DNA of 64,000 nt from Leeia speluncae (GTDB lineage Bacteria > Pseudomonadota > Gammaproteobacteria > Burkholderiales > Leeiaceae), in the NCBI RefSeq assembly GCF_020564625.1, contig NZ_JAJBZT010000008.1, forward strand, positions 62,001 to 126,000. Direction: 5' to 3'. Position 1 is the stretch's first letter. Each line of letters opens with the position of its first letter. A model generated the notes under the pieces. That model did no database searches, had not been told where the DNA came from, and worked only from the letters and a program-made list of their open reading frames with translations. The translations under genes and the position numbers were made by a program. Shown piece after piece: positions 17,201-25,796 of this stretch.

Positions 17201-17762
17201 GCGCTTGGCTGAAACCGTTGCGAATCAGCTTTTTTCCTTGATGGCTTATAAAGACGAATATGAAGTCGCACGGCTTTATACCGATACCGATTTTATCGCG
17301 CAGGTGAAGGCATCTTTCGAAGGTGATTTCCAACTGAAGTTTCACTTAGCGCCACCACTGATGGCAAAGCATAACGCCAAAGGCGTGCCGGTGAAGTCTG
17401 TCTATGGGCAGTGGTTGCTAAAAGGCTTTAAAGCGCTAGCTTGGATGAGGCGCTTCCGTGGGACATGGCTAGATGTCTTTGGTCGCACCAAAGAGCGCAA
17501 AGCCGAAAGGCAACTGCGTGATGACTATATGAGTGATGTCGAATCGGTAATGAAATACCTACCGCAAGTCGATGTGGAAAAGGTCATTCATTTCCTAGAG
17601 TGGCCTAGTCAGGTGAAAGGCTTTGGGCATGTCAAAGCAGCTGCCATGGTATTGGCGTATCAGCACCGGCAAGTGCGCTTATCTGCACTAGTGGCTGCTA
17701 GTAAAGCGTCGATTGACCAGCACCAGCCACAGACAATTGCCACCGCTACCACAAACAGATAA
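14247..17762 (+). CDS. Fused 2-oxoacid:ferredoxin oxidoreductase (indolepyruvate:ferredoxin oxidoreductase family)
   Basis: The 1171-residue single-chain enzyme combines the alpha and beta/gamma parts found as separate subunits in archaea. The N-terminal third has FVSGYRGSPLGGLD and the pyrimidine-binding ThDP domain. The middle has the ThDP motif GDGTLMHSGSLALRYA. Next comes a cysteine-rich segment (CEGCGDCG, then several Cys ending GFCPSF) likely to bind an Fe-S cluster. A gamma-like domain with GVGGTGVVTIGALLG follows, then a long C-terminal region. It would convert a 2-oxoacid plus CoA to acyl-CoA and CO2 with reduction of ferredoxin. Because it heads a leucine-degradation operon, 4-methyl-2-oxopentanoate to isovaleryl-CoA is an attractive role; aromatic 2-oxoacids are the annotated family substrate. 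AAAGGAG supports ATG 14247. Confidence 0.9.
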   Translation: MNKQISLTDKYTQATGRVYMSGTQALVRLLLAQKARDEAEGLHTAGFVSGYRGSPLGGLDQALWGAKAILDRHQIRFTPGLNEELAATAIWGTQQVSMDPNVSVDGVFSLWYGKGPGVDRCGDVFKHGNIAGTSAHGGVLLVAGDDHACKSSSLPHQSEHAFIAAMIPVMNPSSVTEFIEFGLHGWAMSRYSGCWVGFKTISDTVESSSSFEIDPLSVDIKIPDTYPVPQDGFSIRWPDPPLEQENRLQRERLYALLEYVRLNNLNRLVIDSPTPKLGIVTTGKSYQDVLEALALLDLDEEAASKMGIRLLKIGVSWPLEPECIQTFAEGLEEILVVEEKRQILEYQIKEHLYNAPNRPRVVGKYDETGEWVKVPKSGILLSPNGELTPTTIACVIGNRLAKVCGDERFMSLVSAHHIVCTASEGFVRPDKSLAQRVPYFCSGCPHNTSTQVPEGSRALAGIGCHYMAMWMNRRTETFSQMGGEGVAWIGQAPFTKTKHVFVNLGDGTLMHSGSLALRYAIATGVNVTYKILVNDAVAMTGGQPVEGAPSVQQIARMVHAEGVDRICLVSDDPFHFETEGGLPDCVSVHHRDDMMAIQEQLREEKGVSVILYAQTCAAEKRRRRKRQVLVDPPRRVMINPHVCEGCGDCGKQSNCVSILPLETPLGRKRTIDQSACNKDFSCLRGFCPSFVTIEGGQLKKAQPKALAPVGNLPEPTLPVLGKHAYNILITGVGGTGVVTIGALLGMAAHIEGKGVLVLDMAGLAQKGGSVTSHVKIGLTPANLHSARIAGGDTDVLLGGDLVVSASKDVMNMLTPERSRSLINTHISPTGAFTQNRDWDAQPANLLDRVEHGSLQVATVNATQLATALFGDALATNMFVLGYAWQQGWIPLSVASIEAAIRLNEVSVEMNLAAFAWGRKAVVDLTAVKLAAGMPDVAMVHWLKRTTKTIDELVTDRVKRLTDYQDADYAEAFQVLVRHALTKGGQRLAETVANQLFSLMAYKDEYEVARLYTDTDFIAQVKASFEGDFQLKFHLAPPLMAKHNAKGVPVKSVYGQWLLKGFKALAWMRRFRGTWLDVFGRTKERKAERQLRDDYMSDVESVMKYLPQVDVEKVIHFLEWPSQVKGFGHVKAAAMVLAYQHRQVRLSALVAASKASIDQHQPQTIATATTNR

Positions 17763-17803
17763 CTCGAACAAAACTCGAATAAAAGCCGATAGAGGGGGTT
17801 CAC

Positions 17804-18994
17804 ATGAGCGCCGTTAGTATGTTGGATCAGATTGCCTTACCGTTTGGTGAAGATGACACACACGCCATGCTTCGCGCAGCGGTAAGAGACTTTGTCTCGG
17901 CCGAATTAGCGCCTAGGGCATCAGAAATAGACCAAACCAATCTTTTTCCAGCCGATATGTGGAAAAAATTCGGGGAGATGGGCTTACTAGGGATGACCGT
18001 TTCAGAAGCCTATGGTGGGACAAACATGGGCTATATGGCACACGTGATTGCGATGGAGGAAATCTCTAGAGCAAGCGCCTCTGTCGCCTTATCTTATGGC
18101 GCGCACTCCAATCTTTGCGTTAATCAAATCTACAAAAATGGCAGTGAAGCCCAAAGAGAACGCTATTTACCCAAGCTAATTAGCGGAGAACACATTGGCG
18201 CTTTAGCGATGTCTGAACCAAATGCTGGCTCAGACGTGGTGAGCATGAAGCTAAAGGCAGAGCAAAAAGGGGATAGGTTTGTACTCAACGGTAGCAAGAT
18301 GTGGATTACCAACGGTGGCGATGCCGATACCTTGGTGGTGTATGCCAAAACCGACATGAGCGCAGGCGCGAAAGGCATGACCGCCTTCATTATCGAAAAA
18401 GGGATGAAAGGCTTTAGCCACGGGCATCACCTAGACAAACTAGGCATGAGAGGCTCCAACACCTATCCACTCTTTTTTGATGATTGTGAAGTCCCCACAG
18501 AGAATGTCTTAGGCGGGGTAGGGAGTGGTGCCAAAGTGCTAATGAGCGGGCTAGATTACGAACGTACCGTGCTATCTGGCGGGCCGCTTGGGATTATGGC
18601 TGCCTGTATGGATGTCGTGTTGCCCTACCTGAAAGAGCGCAAACAATTTGGCCAGTCTATTGGGGATTTTCAGCTAATGCAGGGCAAGTTGGCAGATATG
18701 TATTCGACTTGGATGGCATCGAAAGCCTTGGTGTATGGGGTGGCAAAACAGTGTGATGCTTTACCACATGGCGATAGATCGCTCCGCAAAGATGCCGCCA
18801 GTGCGATTTTGTATTCGGCAGAAAAAGCCACATGGATGGCAGGAGAGGCGATTCAGGCGCTCGGTGGTAATGGCTATATCAACGATTATCCCACCGGCCG
18901 ACTATGGCGAGACGCCAAGTTATATGAAATTGGCGCCGGCACGTCTGAAATTCGCCGCATGCTGATTGGTAGAGAGTTAATGAGCCTTCTCTAG
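17804..18994 (+). CDS. liuA: Isovaleryl-CoA dehydrogenase
   Basis: The 396-residue flavoprotein oxidises isovaleryl-CoA to 3-methylcrotonyl-CoA and passes electrons to ETF. The acyl-CoA dehydrogenase signatures are present: [33 protein letters not shown] and the C-terminal [13 protein letters not shown]. The catalytic Glu is seen in [15 protein letters not shown], the position diagnostic of isovaleryl-CoA dehydrogenase rather than the C-terminal Glu of other acyl-CoA dehydrogenases. An AGAGGGGG Shine-Dalgarno precedes the ATG. It lies 41 bp after the ferredoxin oxidoreductase and 48 bp before the carboxylase beta subunit. Confidence 0.95.
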   Translation: MSAVSMLDQIALPFGEDDTHAMLRAAVRDFVSAELAPRASEIDQTNLFPADMWKKFGEMGLLGMTVSEAYGGTNMGYMAHVIAMEEISRASASVALSYGAHSNLCVNQIYKNGSEAQRERYLPKLISGEHIGALAMSEPNAGSDVVSMKLKAEQKGDRFVLNGSKMWITNGGDADTLVVYAKTDMSAGAKGMTAFIIEKGMKGFSHGHHLDKLGMRGSNTYPLFFDDCEVPTENVLGGVGSGAKVLMSGLDYERTVLSGGPLGIMAACMDVVLPYLKERKQFGQSIGDFQLMQGKLADMYSTWMASKALVYGVAKQCDALPHGDRSLRKDAASAILYSAEKATWMAGEAIQALGGNGYINDYPTGRLWRDAKLYEIGAGTSEIRRMLIGRELMSLL

Positions 18995-19042
18995 ATGGGC
19001 AACAAGCATCGCGACGCTAAATAAGAAAAATAAGGATTCAAC

Positions 19043-20659
19043 ATGACCGTTATCCAGAGCCAAATCCGCACTCAAAGCGAGGCATTTAAAGAGAATGATC
19101 TGCACATGCGGCAATTGGTGCAAGATTGGAAAGACAAAGTAGCCGAGGTGAGCTTAGGCGGTGGAGAAAAAGCCAGAGCCAAACACCTAGCAAGGCAAAA
19201 ATTATTACCTAGAGATAGGGTAAATCAGCTACTAGACCCAGGCTCACCCTTTTTAGAAATTGGCCAAATGGCAGCATGGGGAATGTACGATGGCGATTCC
19301 CCATCGGCAGGCATGATTGCCGGTATTGGCCAAATCAACGGTACGCTTTGCATGATCGTGGCGAATGATGCGACGGTAAAAGGAGGCACCTATTACCCGA
19401 TGACCGTCAAAAAGCACCTTCGTGCCCAAGAAATTGCCGACCAAAACCGGCTGCCATGTGTGTATCTGGTGGATTCTGGCGGGGCCTTTTTGCCCAAACA
19501 AGATGAAGTCTTCCCAGATAGAGATCATTTTGGCCGTATTTTCTTTAACCAAGCCAATATGTCGGCCAAAGGGATTCCCCAAATCTCGGTGGTAATGGGT
19601 AGCTGCACGGCGGGTGGTGCTTATGTCCCTGCCATGTCGGACGAAACCATCATCGTGAATCAACAAGGCACCATTTTTCTGGGGGGACCACCGCTAGTCA
19701 AAGCAGCGACAGGGGAAGTGGTATCCGCAGAGGCGCTAGGCGGAGGGGATGTTCACACTAGGCTTTCTGGCGTAGCAGATTACCTGGCAGAAAATGATGC
19801 GCATGCATTGGCACTTGCACGGCAAATTGTGACAAGGCTCAATCAACCGGTTAGTTCACTCAGCAGTTCCCTAAGCCTAACAGGCGTAGAGCCACCTATT
19901 TATGATCCGGCAGAACTCTATGGCATTTTGCCAAAAGATAGCCGCAAACCGTTTGATGTCAGAGAAATCATCGCCCGTGTAGTAGATGGTTCTCGGTTTG
20001 ATGAATTTAAACAAAGGTACGGCAGCACCTTAGTAACGGGCTTTGCCGATTTATACGGCCAAACGGTCGGGGTTTTGGCAAACAATGGGATATTGTTTTC
20101 CGAAGCCGCATTAAAAGGCGCGCATTTTATCGAGCTGTGTGGCCAACGAAAAATCCCGCTCATGTTCCTACAAAATATCACCGGCTTTATGGTCGGTAAA
20201 AAGTACGAGAACGCGGGGATCGCCAAAGATGGCGCCAAAATGGTGACGGCAGTGTCTACCGTACAAGTACCCAAGATCACCACGGTGATTGGTGGCTCTT
20301 TTGGGGCGGGTAATTACGGTATGTGTGGGCGGGCGTATTCCCCCCGGTTTTTATGGATGTGGCCCAATGCGCGGATTTCTGTGATGGGCGGAGAGCAAGC
20401 CGCAAGTGTGCTAGCTACCGTTCAGCAAGAACGCGCAGAACAAGAGGGAAAACCGTGGACAGAAGAAACCGCAGCAGCGTTTAAAGCGCCAATCATCGAA
20501 CAGTATGAAACGCAAGGGCACCCTTACTACGCCACAGCCAGATTGTGGGACGATGGCATTATCGACCCCGCACAAACGCGGCGCACCTTGGGTTTGTCAC
20601 TCTTTGCCGCCCTAAATGCCCCCATTCCCGATACCCGCTTCGGCGTTTTCCGGATGTAG
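19043..20659 (+). CDS. liuB: 3-methylcrotonyl-CoA carboxylase, beta (carboxyltransferase) subunit
   Basis: The 538-residue protein matches MCC-beta in length and in order of domains. The N-terminal carboxyltransferase lobe has [18 protein letters not shown], the oxyanion glycine region [16 protein letters not shown] and [14 protein letters not shown]. The C-terminal lobe has [12 protein letters not shown] and [16 protein letters not shown]. It moves the carboxyl group from biotin to 3-methylcrotonyl-CoA. Its partner is the biotin-carrying alpha subunit at 21644. The stop lies 8 nt before the hydratase start, so the genes are co-translated. Confidence 0.95.
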   Translation: MTVIQSQIRTQSEAFKENDLHMRQLVQDWKDKVAEVSLGGGEKARAKHLARQKLLPRDRVNQLLDPGSPFLEIGQMAAWGMYDGDSPSAGMIAGIGQINGTLCMIVANDATVKGGTYYPMTVKKHLRAQEIADQNRLPCVYLVDSGGAFLPKQDEVFPDRDHFGRIFFNQANMSAKGIPQISVVMGSCTAGGAYVPAMSDETIIVNQQGTIFLGGPPLVKAATGEVVSAEALGGGDVHTRLSGVADYLAENDAHALALARQIVTRLNQPVSSLSSSLSLTGVEPPIYDPAELYGILPKDSRKPFDVREIIARVVDGSRFDEFKQRYGSTLVTGFADLYGQTVGVLANNGILFSEAALKGAHFIELCGQRKIPLMFLQNITGFMVGKKYENAGIAKDGAKMVTAVSTVQVPKITTVIGGSFGAGNYGMCGRAYSPRFLWMWPNARISVMGGEQAASVLATVQQERAEQEGKPWTEETAAAFKAPIIEQYETQGHPYYATARLWDDGIIDPAQTRRTLGLSLFAALNAPIPDTRFGVFRM

Positions 20660-20667
20660 GATGGAAG

Positions 20668-21489
20668 ATGAACACACTATTTATGCTCCCAAACACGGAA
20701 ATGTTAGCGCTGCAGGTAGAAAATGGCGTGGCAACCATCACTTTACAACGGCCAACTGTCCATAACGCCTTTAACGCGCAACTCATCACAGAACTTCACC
20801 TGGTGTGCGATGCCATTCGCGCCTCTTCTGATATTCGCGTCGTGATATTAAGCGGCAGTGGAAAAAACTTTTCTGCTGGTGCTGATCTCAACTGGATGCA
20901 ACAACAAGGCGAAGCCTCTGAAGCAGAAAACCAAGCCGATGCCTTAAAACTAGCCAATATGTTACGGGCGCTGGCTACCTTACCCCAACCCACCATCGCA
21001 CGCGTACAGGGCGCAGCAATAGGTGGCGGGCTTGGCTTAGTCTCTGCATGTGATATGGCCGTGGCGGCAGATAACGCCACCTTTGCTACTTCAGAGGTGA
21101 GATTAGGCTTAATCCCCGCCACCATTGCGCCATATGTAATTCGTGCGATTGGGGAAAGACAAGCCTATCGGTATTTTCAGACGGCAGAACGTTTTGATGC
21201 ACTCACTGCACTGCGGATTGGCTTATTGCACGAAGTCACCACGCCAGAAGCATTAGATACGGTGGTTCAGCAATTAGTCTCGTCTTTACTTGCTGGCGCA
21301 CCAGTTGCCCAAACCGCTTGCAAAGCGCTCATTCGGGACATTGGCCGTACTTTACTGAGCGATGAATGCCTAGCCGATACCGCTAGCCGGATAGCAAAAC
21401 ACCGGTCGTCTGCAGAAGGGAGAGAAGGGCTAGCCGCCTTTCTAGAAAAACGCCCCGCAGCTTGGACATTACCGCCTAGTAAATCCTAG
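20668..21489 (+). CDS. liuC: Methylglutaconyl-CoA hydratase (enoyl-CoA hydratase family)
   Basis: The 273-residue crotonase-fold protein should hydrate 3-methylglutaconyl-CoA to HMG-CoA. The oxyanion-hole segments are FSAGADLNWMQ and GAAIGGGLGLVSACDMAVAA. The Glu in TSEVRLGLIPATIAPYV occupies the family catalytic position. ATG 20668 is supported by AGGATGG and by its place 8 nt after the beta-subunit stop; an ATG at 20683 is a possible alternative. Substrate assignment rests mainly on its place between the two carboxylase subunits. A 154-bp gap with GC-rich repeats follows before the alpha subunit, the largest spacer inside the operon. Confidence 0.9.
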   Translation: MNTLFMLPNTEMLALQVENGVATITLQRPTVHNAFNAQLITELHLVCDAIRASSDIRVVILSGSGKNFSAGADLNWMQQQGEASEAENQADALKLANMLRALATLPQPTIARVQGAAIGGGLGLVSACDMAVAADNATFATSEVRLGLIPATIAPYVIRAIGERQAYRYFQTAERFDALTALRIGLLHEVTTPEALDTVVQQLVSSLLAGAPVAQTACKALIRDIGRTLLSDECLADTASRIAKHRSSAEGREGLAAFLEKRPAAWTLPPSKS

Positions 21490-21643
21490 TAAATAAGTAC
21501 TTTTTCCCCTAAAAAGAAAGAGATGGGGTGAAGGTGACGGCAGCCAAACTACCTAGATAGGGTAGGAAAAAGACAATAAAACCACCCTCCGCAGACAGGC
21601 TGCTATCGCAGATGTTGGAGGAGGGAAAAGAGGGTAAGGCAAC

Positions 21644-23641
21644 ATGACCACACCAATTATTCACAAACTACTGATTGCAAACCGTGGCGAAATCGCTTGC
21701 CGAGTGATTCGTACCGCAAAGGCGATGGGGATTCTGACTGTTGCCGTTTATTCGGAAGCTGATAAAGCGGCACGCCATGTGCGATTAGCAGACGAAGCCA
21801 TTTTCATCGGCCCATCTGCAGCAAAAGAAAGCTACCTGTGTATTGATAAAATCTTAGCCGCAGCCAAACAAACTGGCGCAACCACTATTCACCCCGGTTA
21901 TGGTTTTCTCTCTGAAAATGAACAATTCGCCTTGGCATGTAAAGAAGCCGGTATTTTATTTGTTGGCCCAACGCCAGAAGCCATTGCCGCCATGGGGTCA
22001 AAGTCTGCCGCAAAACGCTTGATGGAAGCCGCAAGTGTACCCCTTACCCCTAGTTATCACGGTGAAGAACAGTCTCCAGATTTTCTCCACCAAGCCGCGG
22101 ATCAAATCGGCTACCCGGTGTTAATTAAAGCCAGTGCGGGTGGTGGCGGAAAAGGGATGCGTCGGGTAGATGAGTCTAGCCAGTTTCTAGATGCGCTAGC
22201 CAGTTGCCAACGCGAAGCCAAAAATAGCTTTGGGGATGATCAAGTCCTCATCGAGAAATATATCAGCCCCGCTCGACATATCGAAATCCAAGTGTTTGGC
22301 GATCAGCATGGGAATGTCGTTTACCTGCAAGAAAGAGATTGCTCGGTTCAACGCCGTCATCAAAAAGTATTAGAAGAAGCCCCCGCACCCGGTATGACGT
22401 CTGAACGCAGAAAAGCGATGGGTGAAGCCGCCGTTGCCGCCGCCAAAGCCGTGAACTACCAAGGAGCGGGGACAGTAGAGTTTATTGTTGGCCCGAGTGG
22501 CGACTTTTATTTTATGGAAATGAATACCCGCCTGCAGGTAGAGCACCCCGTTACCGAAATGATCACCGGCTTAGATCTCGTCGAGTGGCAACTAAAAGTA
22601 GTTGCCGGTCTACCGCTGCCACTTAGCCAAGCCGAGATACCACTAAATGGGCATGCCATCGAAGCGCGTATCTACGCAGAAGACCCAAGCGCCGGTTTCT
22701 TACCGTCAATTGGTCATCTACACTGGGTATCGCTCCCTGCTGCAAGCGATACTATCCGAGTGGATACGGGCGTAGAAACGGGTGACGAAATATCCCCATT
22801 TTATGATCCGATGATTGCCAAATTAATCGTTTGGGGGGAGGATAGAACCACCGCGCTCACTAGGCTGAAAGAGGCGATTGCGAATTATCGCGTTGTTGGG
22901 GTAAAGCACAATTTACCTTTTTTATATGCATTAGCGAGTTCGGACGATTTTTCTACCGCTAACTTATCCACTAGTCTTATCGAAGCAAATCAGGCAAGCC
23001 TATTGCCGACGCAGATTGCACTATCAGAAGCGGTCATTTGCCAATTAGCAATTGCCCATTTTTATTACCAAAGACAACAAACCACGAATTCCCCGTGGCA
23101 AATGGGAGATGATTGGCGCAATAGCGGCGAGTTTTCTCAAACCATTACGCTGTGTTTTTCTCAACCCACCCAACAAACAGTATCGGTATCACTGAAAAAA
23201 GAAGCGGATGGGGTCGTTGCCCTCTTTGGGGGGACTTCCATATTGGCTAGTGTGAAATGGCAAGATCAGAGAGGGGAAATACAGCTTTCGGCATCTTATC
23301 GCTATCCTGTGTATCGTTTTGGCAGTAGCTATCATTATTGGCAGGGGGCAAACCAATATGTGATGACGCCAGAAGACCCGATGGCGATTGCCCAAACCGT
23401 AGAAGCCGCAGGTGGGCTACATGCGCCAATGCCAGGCAAAATAATAGCGCATTTAGCCAAACCCGGAAGTACCGTAAAAAAAGGACAACCGTTACTAATC
23501 CTAGAAGCCATGAAAATGGAACACACCATTACCTCACCAAATGATGGGGTACTAGAAGCCTATTGTTATGACGTGGGCGAACAAATCACCGCCGATGTCT
23601 TGTTGGTGCAATTGCTAGCAGAGGGTGAAAAAAATGGATAA
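21644..23641 (+). CDS. liuD: 3-methylcrotonyl-CoA carboxylase, alpha (biotin) subunit
   Basis: The 665-residue protein carries the N-terminal biotin carboxylase domain: LIANRGEIACRVIRTAKAMG, the ATP-grasp glycine loop KASAGGGGKGMR, EKYISPARHIEIQVFGD, and EMNTRLQVEHPVTE. A linker domain follows, and then a C-terminal biotinyl domain with Lys624 in the ILEAMKMEHTI motif as the biotin site. It carboxylates biotin with ATP and bicarbonate for LiuB. The start has a GAGGGTAAGG Shine-Dalgarno. It overlaps the HMG-CoA lyase start by 8 bp, which indicates translational coupling. Confidence 0.95.
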   Translation: MTTPIIHKLLIANRGEIACRVIRTAKAMGILTVAVYSEADKAARHVRLADEAIFIGPSAAKESYLCIDKILAAAKQTGATTIHPGYGFLSENEQFALACKEAGILFVGPTPEAIAAMGSKSAAKRLMEAASVPLTPSYHGEEQSPDFLHQAADQIGYPVLIKASAGGGGKGMRRVDESSQFLDALASCQREAKNSFGDDQVLIEKYISPARHIEIQVFGDQHGNVVYLQERDCSVQRRHQKVLEEAPAPGMTSERRKAMGEAAVAAAKAVNYQGAGTVEFIVGPSGDFYFMEMNTRLQVEHPVTEMITGLDLVEWQLKVVAGLPLPLSQAEIPLNGHAIEARIYAEDPSAGFLPSIGHLHWVSLPAASDTIRVDTGVETGDEISPFYDPMIAKLIVWGEDRTTALTRLKEAIANYRVVGVKHNLPFLYALASSDDFSTANLSTSLIEANQASLLPTQIALSEAVICQLAIAHFYYQRQQTTNSPWQMGDDWRNSGEFSQTITLCFSQPTQQTVSVSLKKEADGVVALFGGTSILASVKWQDQRGEIQLSASYRYPVYRFGSSYHYWQGANQYVMTPEDPMAIAQTVEAAGGLHAPMPGKIIAHLAKPGSTVKKGQPLLILEAMKMEHTITSPNDGVLEAYCYDVGEQITADVLLVQLLAEGEKNG

Positions 23642-24533
23642 TCCTAAAGTAAACATCGTCGAAGTAGGCCCAAGAGATGGCCTACAAAATGAAACCACTA
23701 GCATCGCAACAGAAACGAAACTCGAACTCATACAACGCCTAGCTGGTGCTGGGCTGAAAACCATCGAAGCCACCGCCTTTGTTTCACCAAAACGTATTCC
23801 GCAAATGGCAGATAACCAAGCGGTGATGGCCGGGTTAGACCTAAATGCCGATATCCGTTACCCTGTGTTGGTCCCAAATTTACAAGGGTTAGAAGCCGCA
23901 ATCGAAGCCGGCGCGAAAGAAATCGCCATTTTTACGGCAACCTCAGATAGTTTTACCCAAAAGAATATTCAATGCACCGTTGCAGAATCTATTCAACGGT
24001 TTATACCAGTGATTAACGAATGCTTGCGCCACAATATCGCCATTCGAGGCTACCTTTCAACGGTGATCGATTGCCCCTATGAAGGCCCCATTACCCCCGC
24101 CAGAACTGCAGACATTGCCCAACAATTACTAGATTTAGGCTGCTACCAAATTAGCCTAGGCGATACCATCGGCACCGGCACGCCAGAACGTGTCAAAAGA
24201 ATGCTTGTCACCGTCCAAAAAAACATCCCCGCCAAATTACTCGCTGGCCATTTTCACGATACCTACGGCATGGGCATTGCCAATATCTATGCCGCATGGC
24301 AAATGGGCATCACCACGTTTGATGCTTCTGTGGGCGGCCTAGGCGGCTGCCCCTACGCACCGGGCGCTAGCGGCAATGTCGCAACAGAAGATGTGCTATG
24401 GCTAATGCAAGGGTTAGGCGTAGAAACCGGCGTAGACCTAGATCAAATCGTCCAAACCGCGTTATGGATCTCCCACCAGCTGGGACGGCCATTGGGGAGT
24501 AAAACGGGTAGGGCGAGGGCGATTACTGAATAA
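23634..24533 (+). CDS. liuE: Hydroxymethylglutaryl-CoA lyase
   Basis: The 299-residue TIM-barrel enzyme cleaves HMG-CoA to acetyl-CoA and acetoacetate, the last step of leucine breakdown. The N-terminal VEVGPRDGLQNE carries metal- and substrate-binding residues, and HFHDTYGMG carries the metal-binding His pair. The signature Cys loop GGCPYAPGASGNVATED is complete. ATG 23634 has GAGGG 8 nt upstream; an in-frame GTG at 23625 is an alternative that would add three residues. It closes the liu operon and is followed by a GC-rich hairpin. Acetoacetate-handling enzymes are not in the window. Confidence 0.95.
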   Translation: MDNPKVNIVEVGPRDGLQNETTSIATETKLELIQRLAGAGLKTIEATAFVSPKRIPQMADNQAVMAGLDLNADIRYPVLVPNLQGLEAAIEAGAKEIAIFTATSDSFTQKNIQCTVAESIQRFIPVINECLRHNIAIRGYLSTVIDCPYEGPITPARTADIAQQLLDLGCYQISLGDTIGTGTPERVKRMLVTVQKNIPAKLLAGHFHDTYGMGIANIYAAWQMGITTFDASVGGLGGCPYAPGASGNVATEDVLWLMQGLGVETGVDLDQIVQTALWISHQLGRPLGSKTGRARAITE

Positions 24534-24574
24534 TTTCAATAGAGAACTGCAACTATCATCATCAATCTATAACT

Positions 24575-24604
24575 ACGCACGCCGTAAACGCGTGCGTTTG
24601 TTAT
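24575..24604 (+). terminator. Terminator of the liu operon
   Basis: A perfect 8-bp stem ACGCACGC / GCGTGCGT (24575-24582, 24590-24597) with a 7-nt loop is followed by a T-rich tail interrupted by one G. Confidence 0.8.
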
Positions 24605-24849
24605 CCCATCAGCCAGCGACTGATTCCACTATTGTTCTAAATTTTACATTTAGTACGCCTTAGTAGCGTGCATCAACTATTTCTTGTTTCAAGATGATTT
24701 TCATGTCAATCAAGCTTACAAAAATTTACTTGACATGAAAGGTCAAATTTTGGTCGAATCTGTTTTATGCAATATAAATATGCTATGAAAATTTATTTGG
24801 TGATAAAGAGATTTATCGTTCGCTGTCTAGATTTACCCCTATCACCCCT
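24605..24849. other. AT-rich leader of the unknown island
   Basis: No gene is seen here. Base composition drops sharply towards AT after about 24.7 kb. The region contains a perfect 11-bp inverted repeat (listed separately); its right arm includes a TTGACA box (24730-24735) that could be a -35 element with a weak -10. Confidence 0.5.
24699..24740. repeat. 11-bp inverted repeat at the left side of the AT-rich island
   Basis: TTTCATGTCAA (24699-24709) and TTGACATGAAA (24730-24740) are perfect inverted copies separated by 20 bp. The right arm overlaps a TTGACA promoter-like box. It may be a regulator site or a hairpin. No matching copy was seen at the right end of the island. Confidence 0.6.
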
Positions 24850-25752
24850 GTGAAAAAAGCAATCATGTTTAAAAATTTAAAATCTAAAAGGCTGACTATA
24901 TCGGGATTAATAATTTATAAATACTTCTGTATGAATATTTATGAAAATTTCAAAGATTATAGATGGATTTTATGGTTTTCTTCAATTCTTGCTTTTGTTG
25001 CTTTAGATGTTGTTAGTGCGGTATTTGTTTTTTGTGTAGGATCTTTGTTTTTTAATTGTAAGTATAATTACTTTGTATTTATTGTTTGGGTTTTAATTGG
25101 ATGTGTTTTTGTAAATTGGCATTTAGTGTTTTTGTTTGTGTTTATGTTTTCCTGTTTTTGTTATTCAAGTAATAAAAGAGTTTCTTTTTTGTTTGCTAAA
25201 TTGTCAATATTCGTTTTTTTGTTTGATGATATATATGCTTTTGAGCAAAAAATCCCTGAAAAGAATGAGGTTGTAATTGTTGATGGTAAATACTTAAATT
25301 CAACGATTTTGATAAATAAAAAAAACGATTATGGAATTTCTATAGTTGATAAAAATGGAAAAATTCATGATTGTACGTGTAAGCTTCTAGGCGATTACAA
25401 TTGCTTAAGAACGTATGCCAGTCAACATATAGATACTATAAAAAATTTAGATATAGAACTGGAAAAACAGCACTCTGCAGATATTGCAATGCTACGTTGG
25501 CTATCTGGAAAAAAAGGAGAGGTTTGGATGTATCCAAGTAGCCAAACGCTTCGTTCAGGGTATGCTTGCTATCAAATATCTAGTAGAGGAGTTGTATATC
25601 GTTCATACGAACAATCAATAGTTGGCTATATGAGAGCAAAAAGTAATGTTGGAATTTATTTAATCATTATTTGGTCTGTTTTGGATTCTTTATATATATT
25701 TTATATGCTGTTTAATAAATTAATAAGAGTTAAAGCAAGTAGTCAATTTTAA
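24850..25752 (+). CDS. Hypothetical multi-spanning membrane protein, very AT-rich
   Basis: I do not recognise this protein (up to 300 residues). The first half has several hydrophobic spans (about residues 38-58, 60-85, 88-110 and 112-125) rich in Phe, Val and Cys. A soluble, probably periplasmic part follows (about 130-265; a DCTCKLLGDYNC segment has three Cys). One more span lies near the C-terminus (about 270-290), followed by a basic tail. Base and codon use are far more AT-rich than the liu operon next door, which suggests transfer. The start is uncertain: GTG 24850, ATG 24865 and ATG 24931 are all possible and none has a clear Shine-Dalgarno. It is followed 44 bp later by the first of two paralogous genes. 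Confidence 0.6.
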   Translation: MKKAIMFKNLKSKRLTISGLIIYKYFCMNIYENFKDYRWILWFSSILAFVALDVVSAVFVFCVGSLFFNCKYNYFVFIVWVLIGCVFVNWHLVFLFVFMFSCFCYSSNKRVSFLFAKLSIFVFLFDDIYAFEQKIPEKNEVVIVDGKYLNSTILINKKNDYGISIVDKNGKIHDCTCKLLGDYNCLRTYASQHIDTIKNLDIELEKQHSADIAMLRWLSGKKGEVWMYPSSQTLRSGYACYQISSRGVVYRSYEQSIVGYMRAKSNVGIYLIIIWSVLDSLYIFYMLFNKLIRVKASSQF

Positions 25753-25796
25753 AAATTTTCGTGGAAATATGTATTTTATTGTGATTGTTAATGTAA

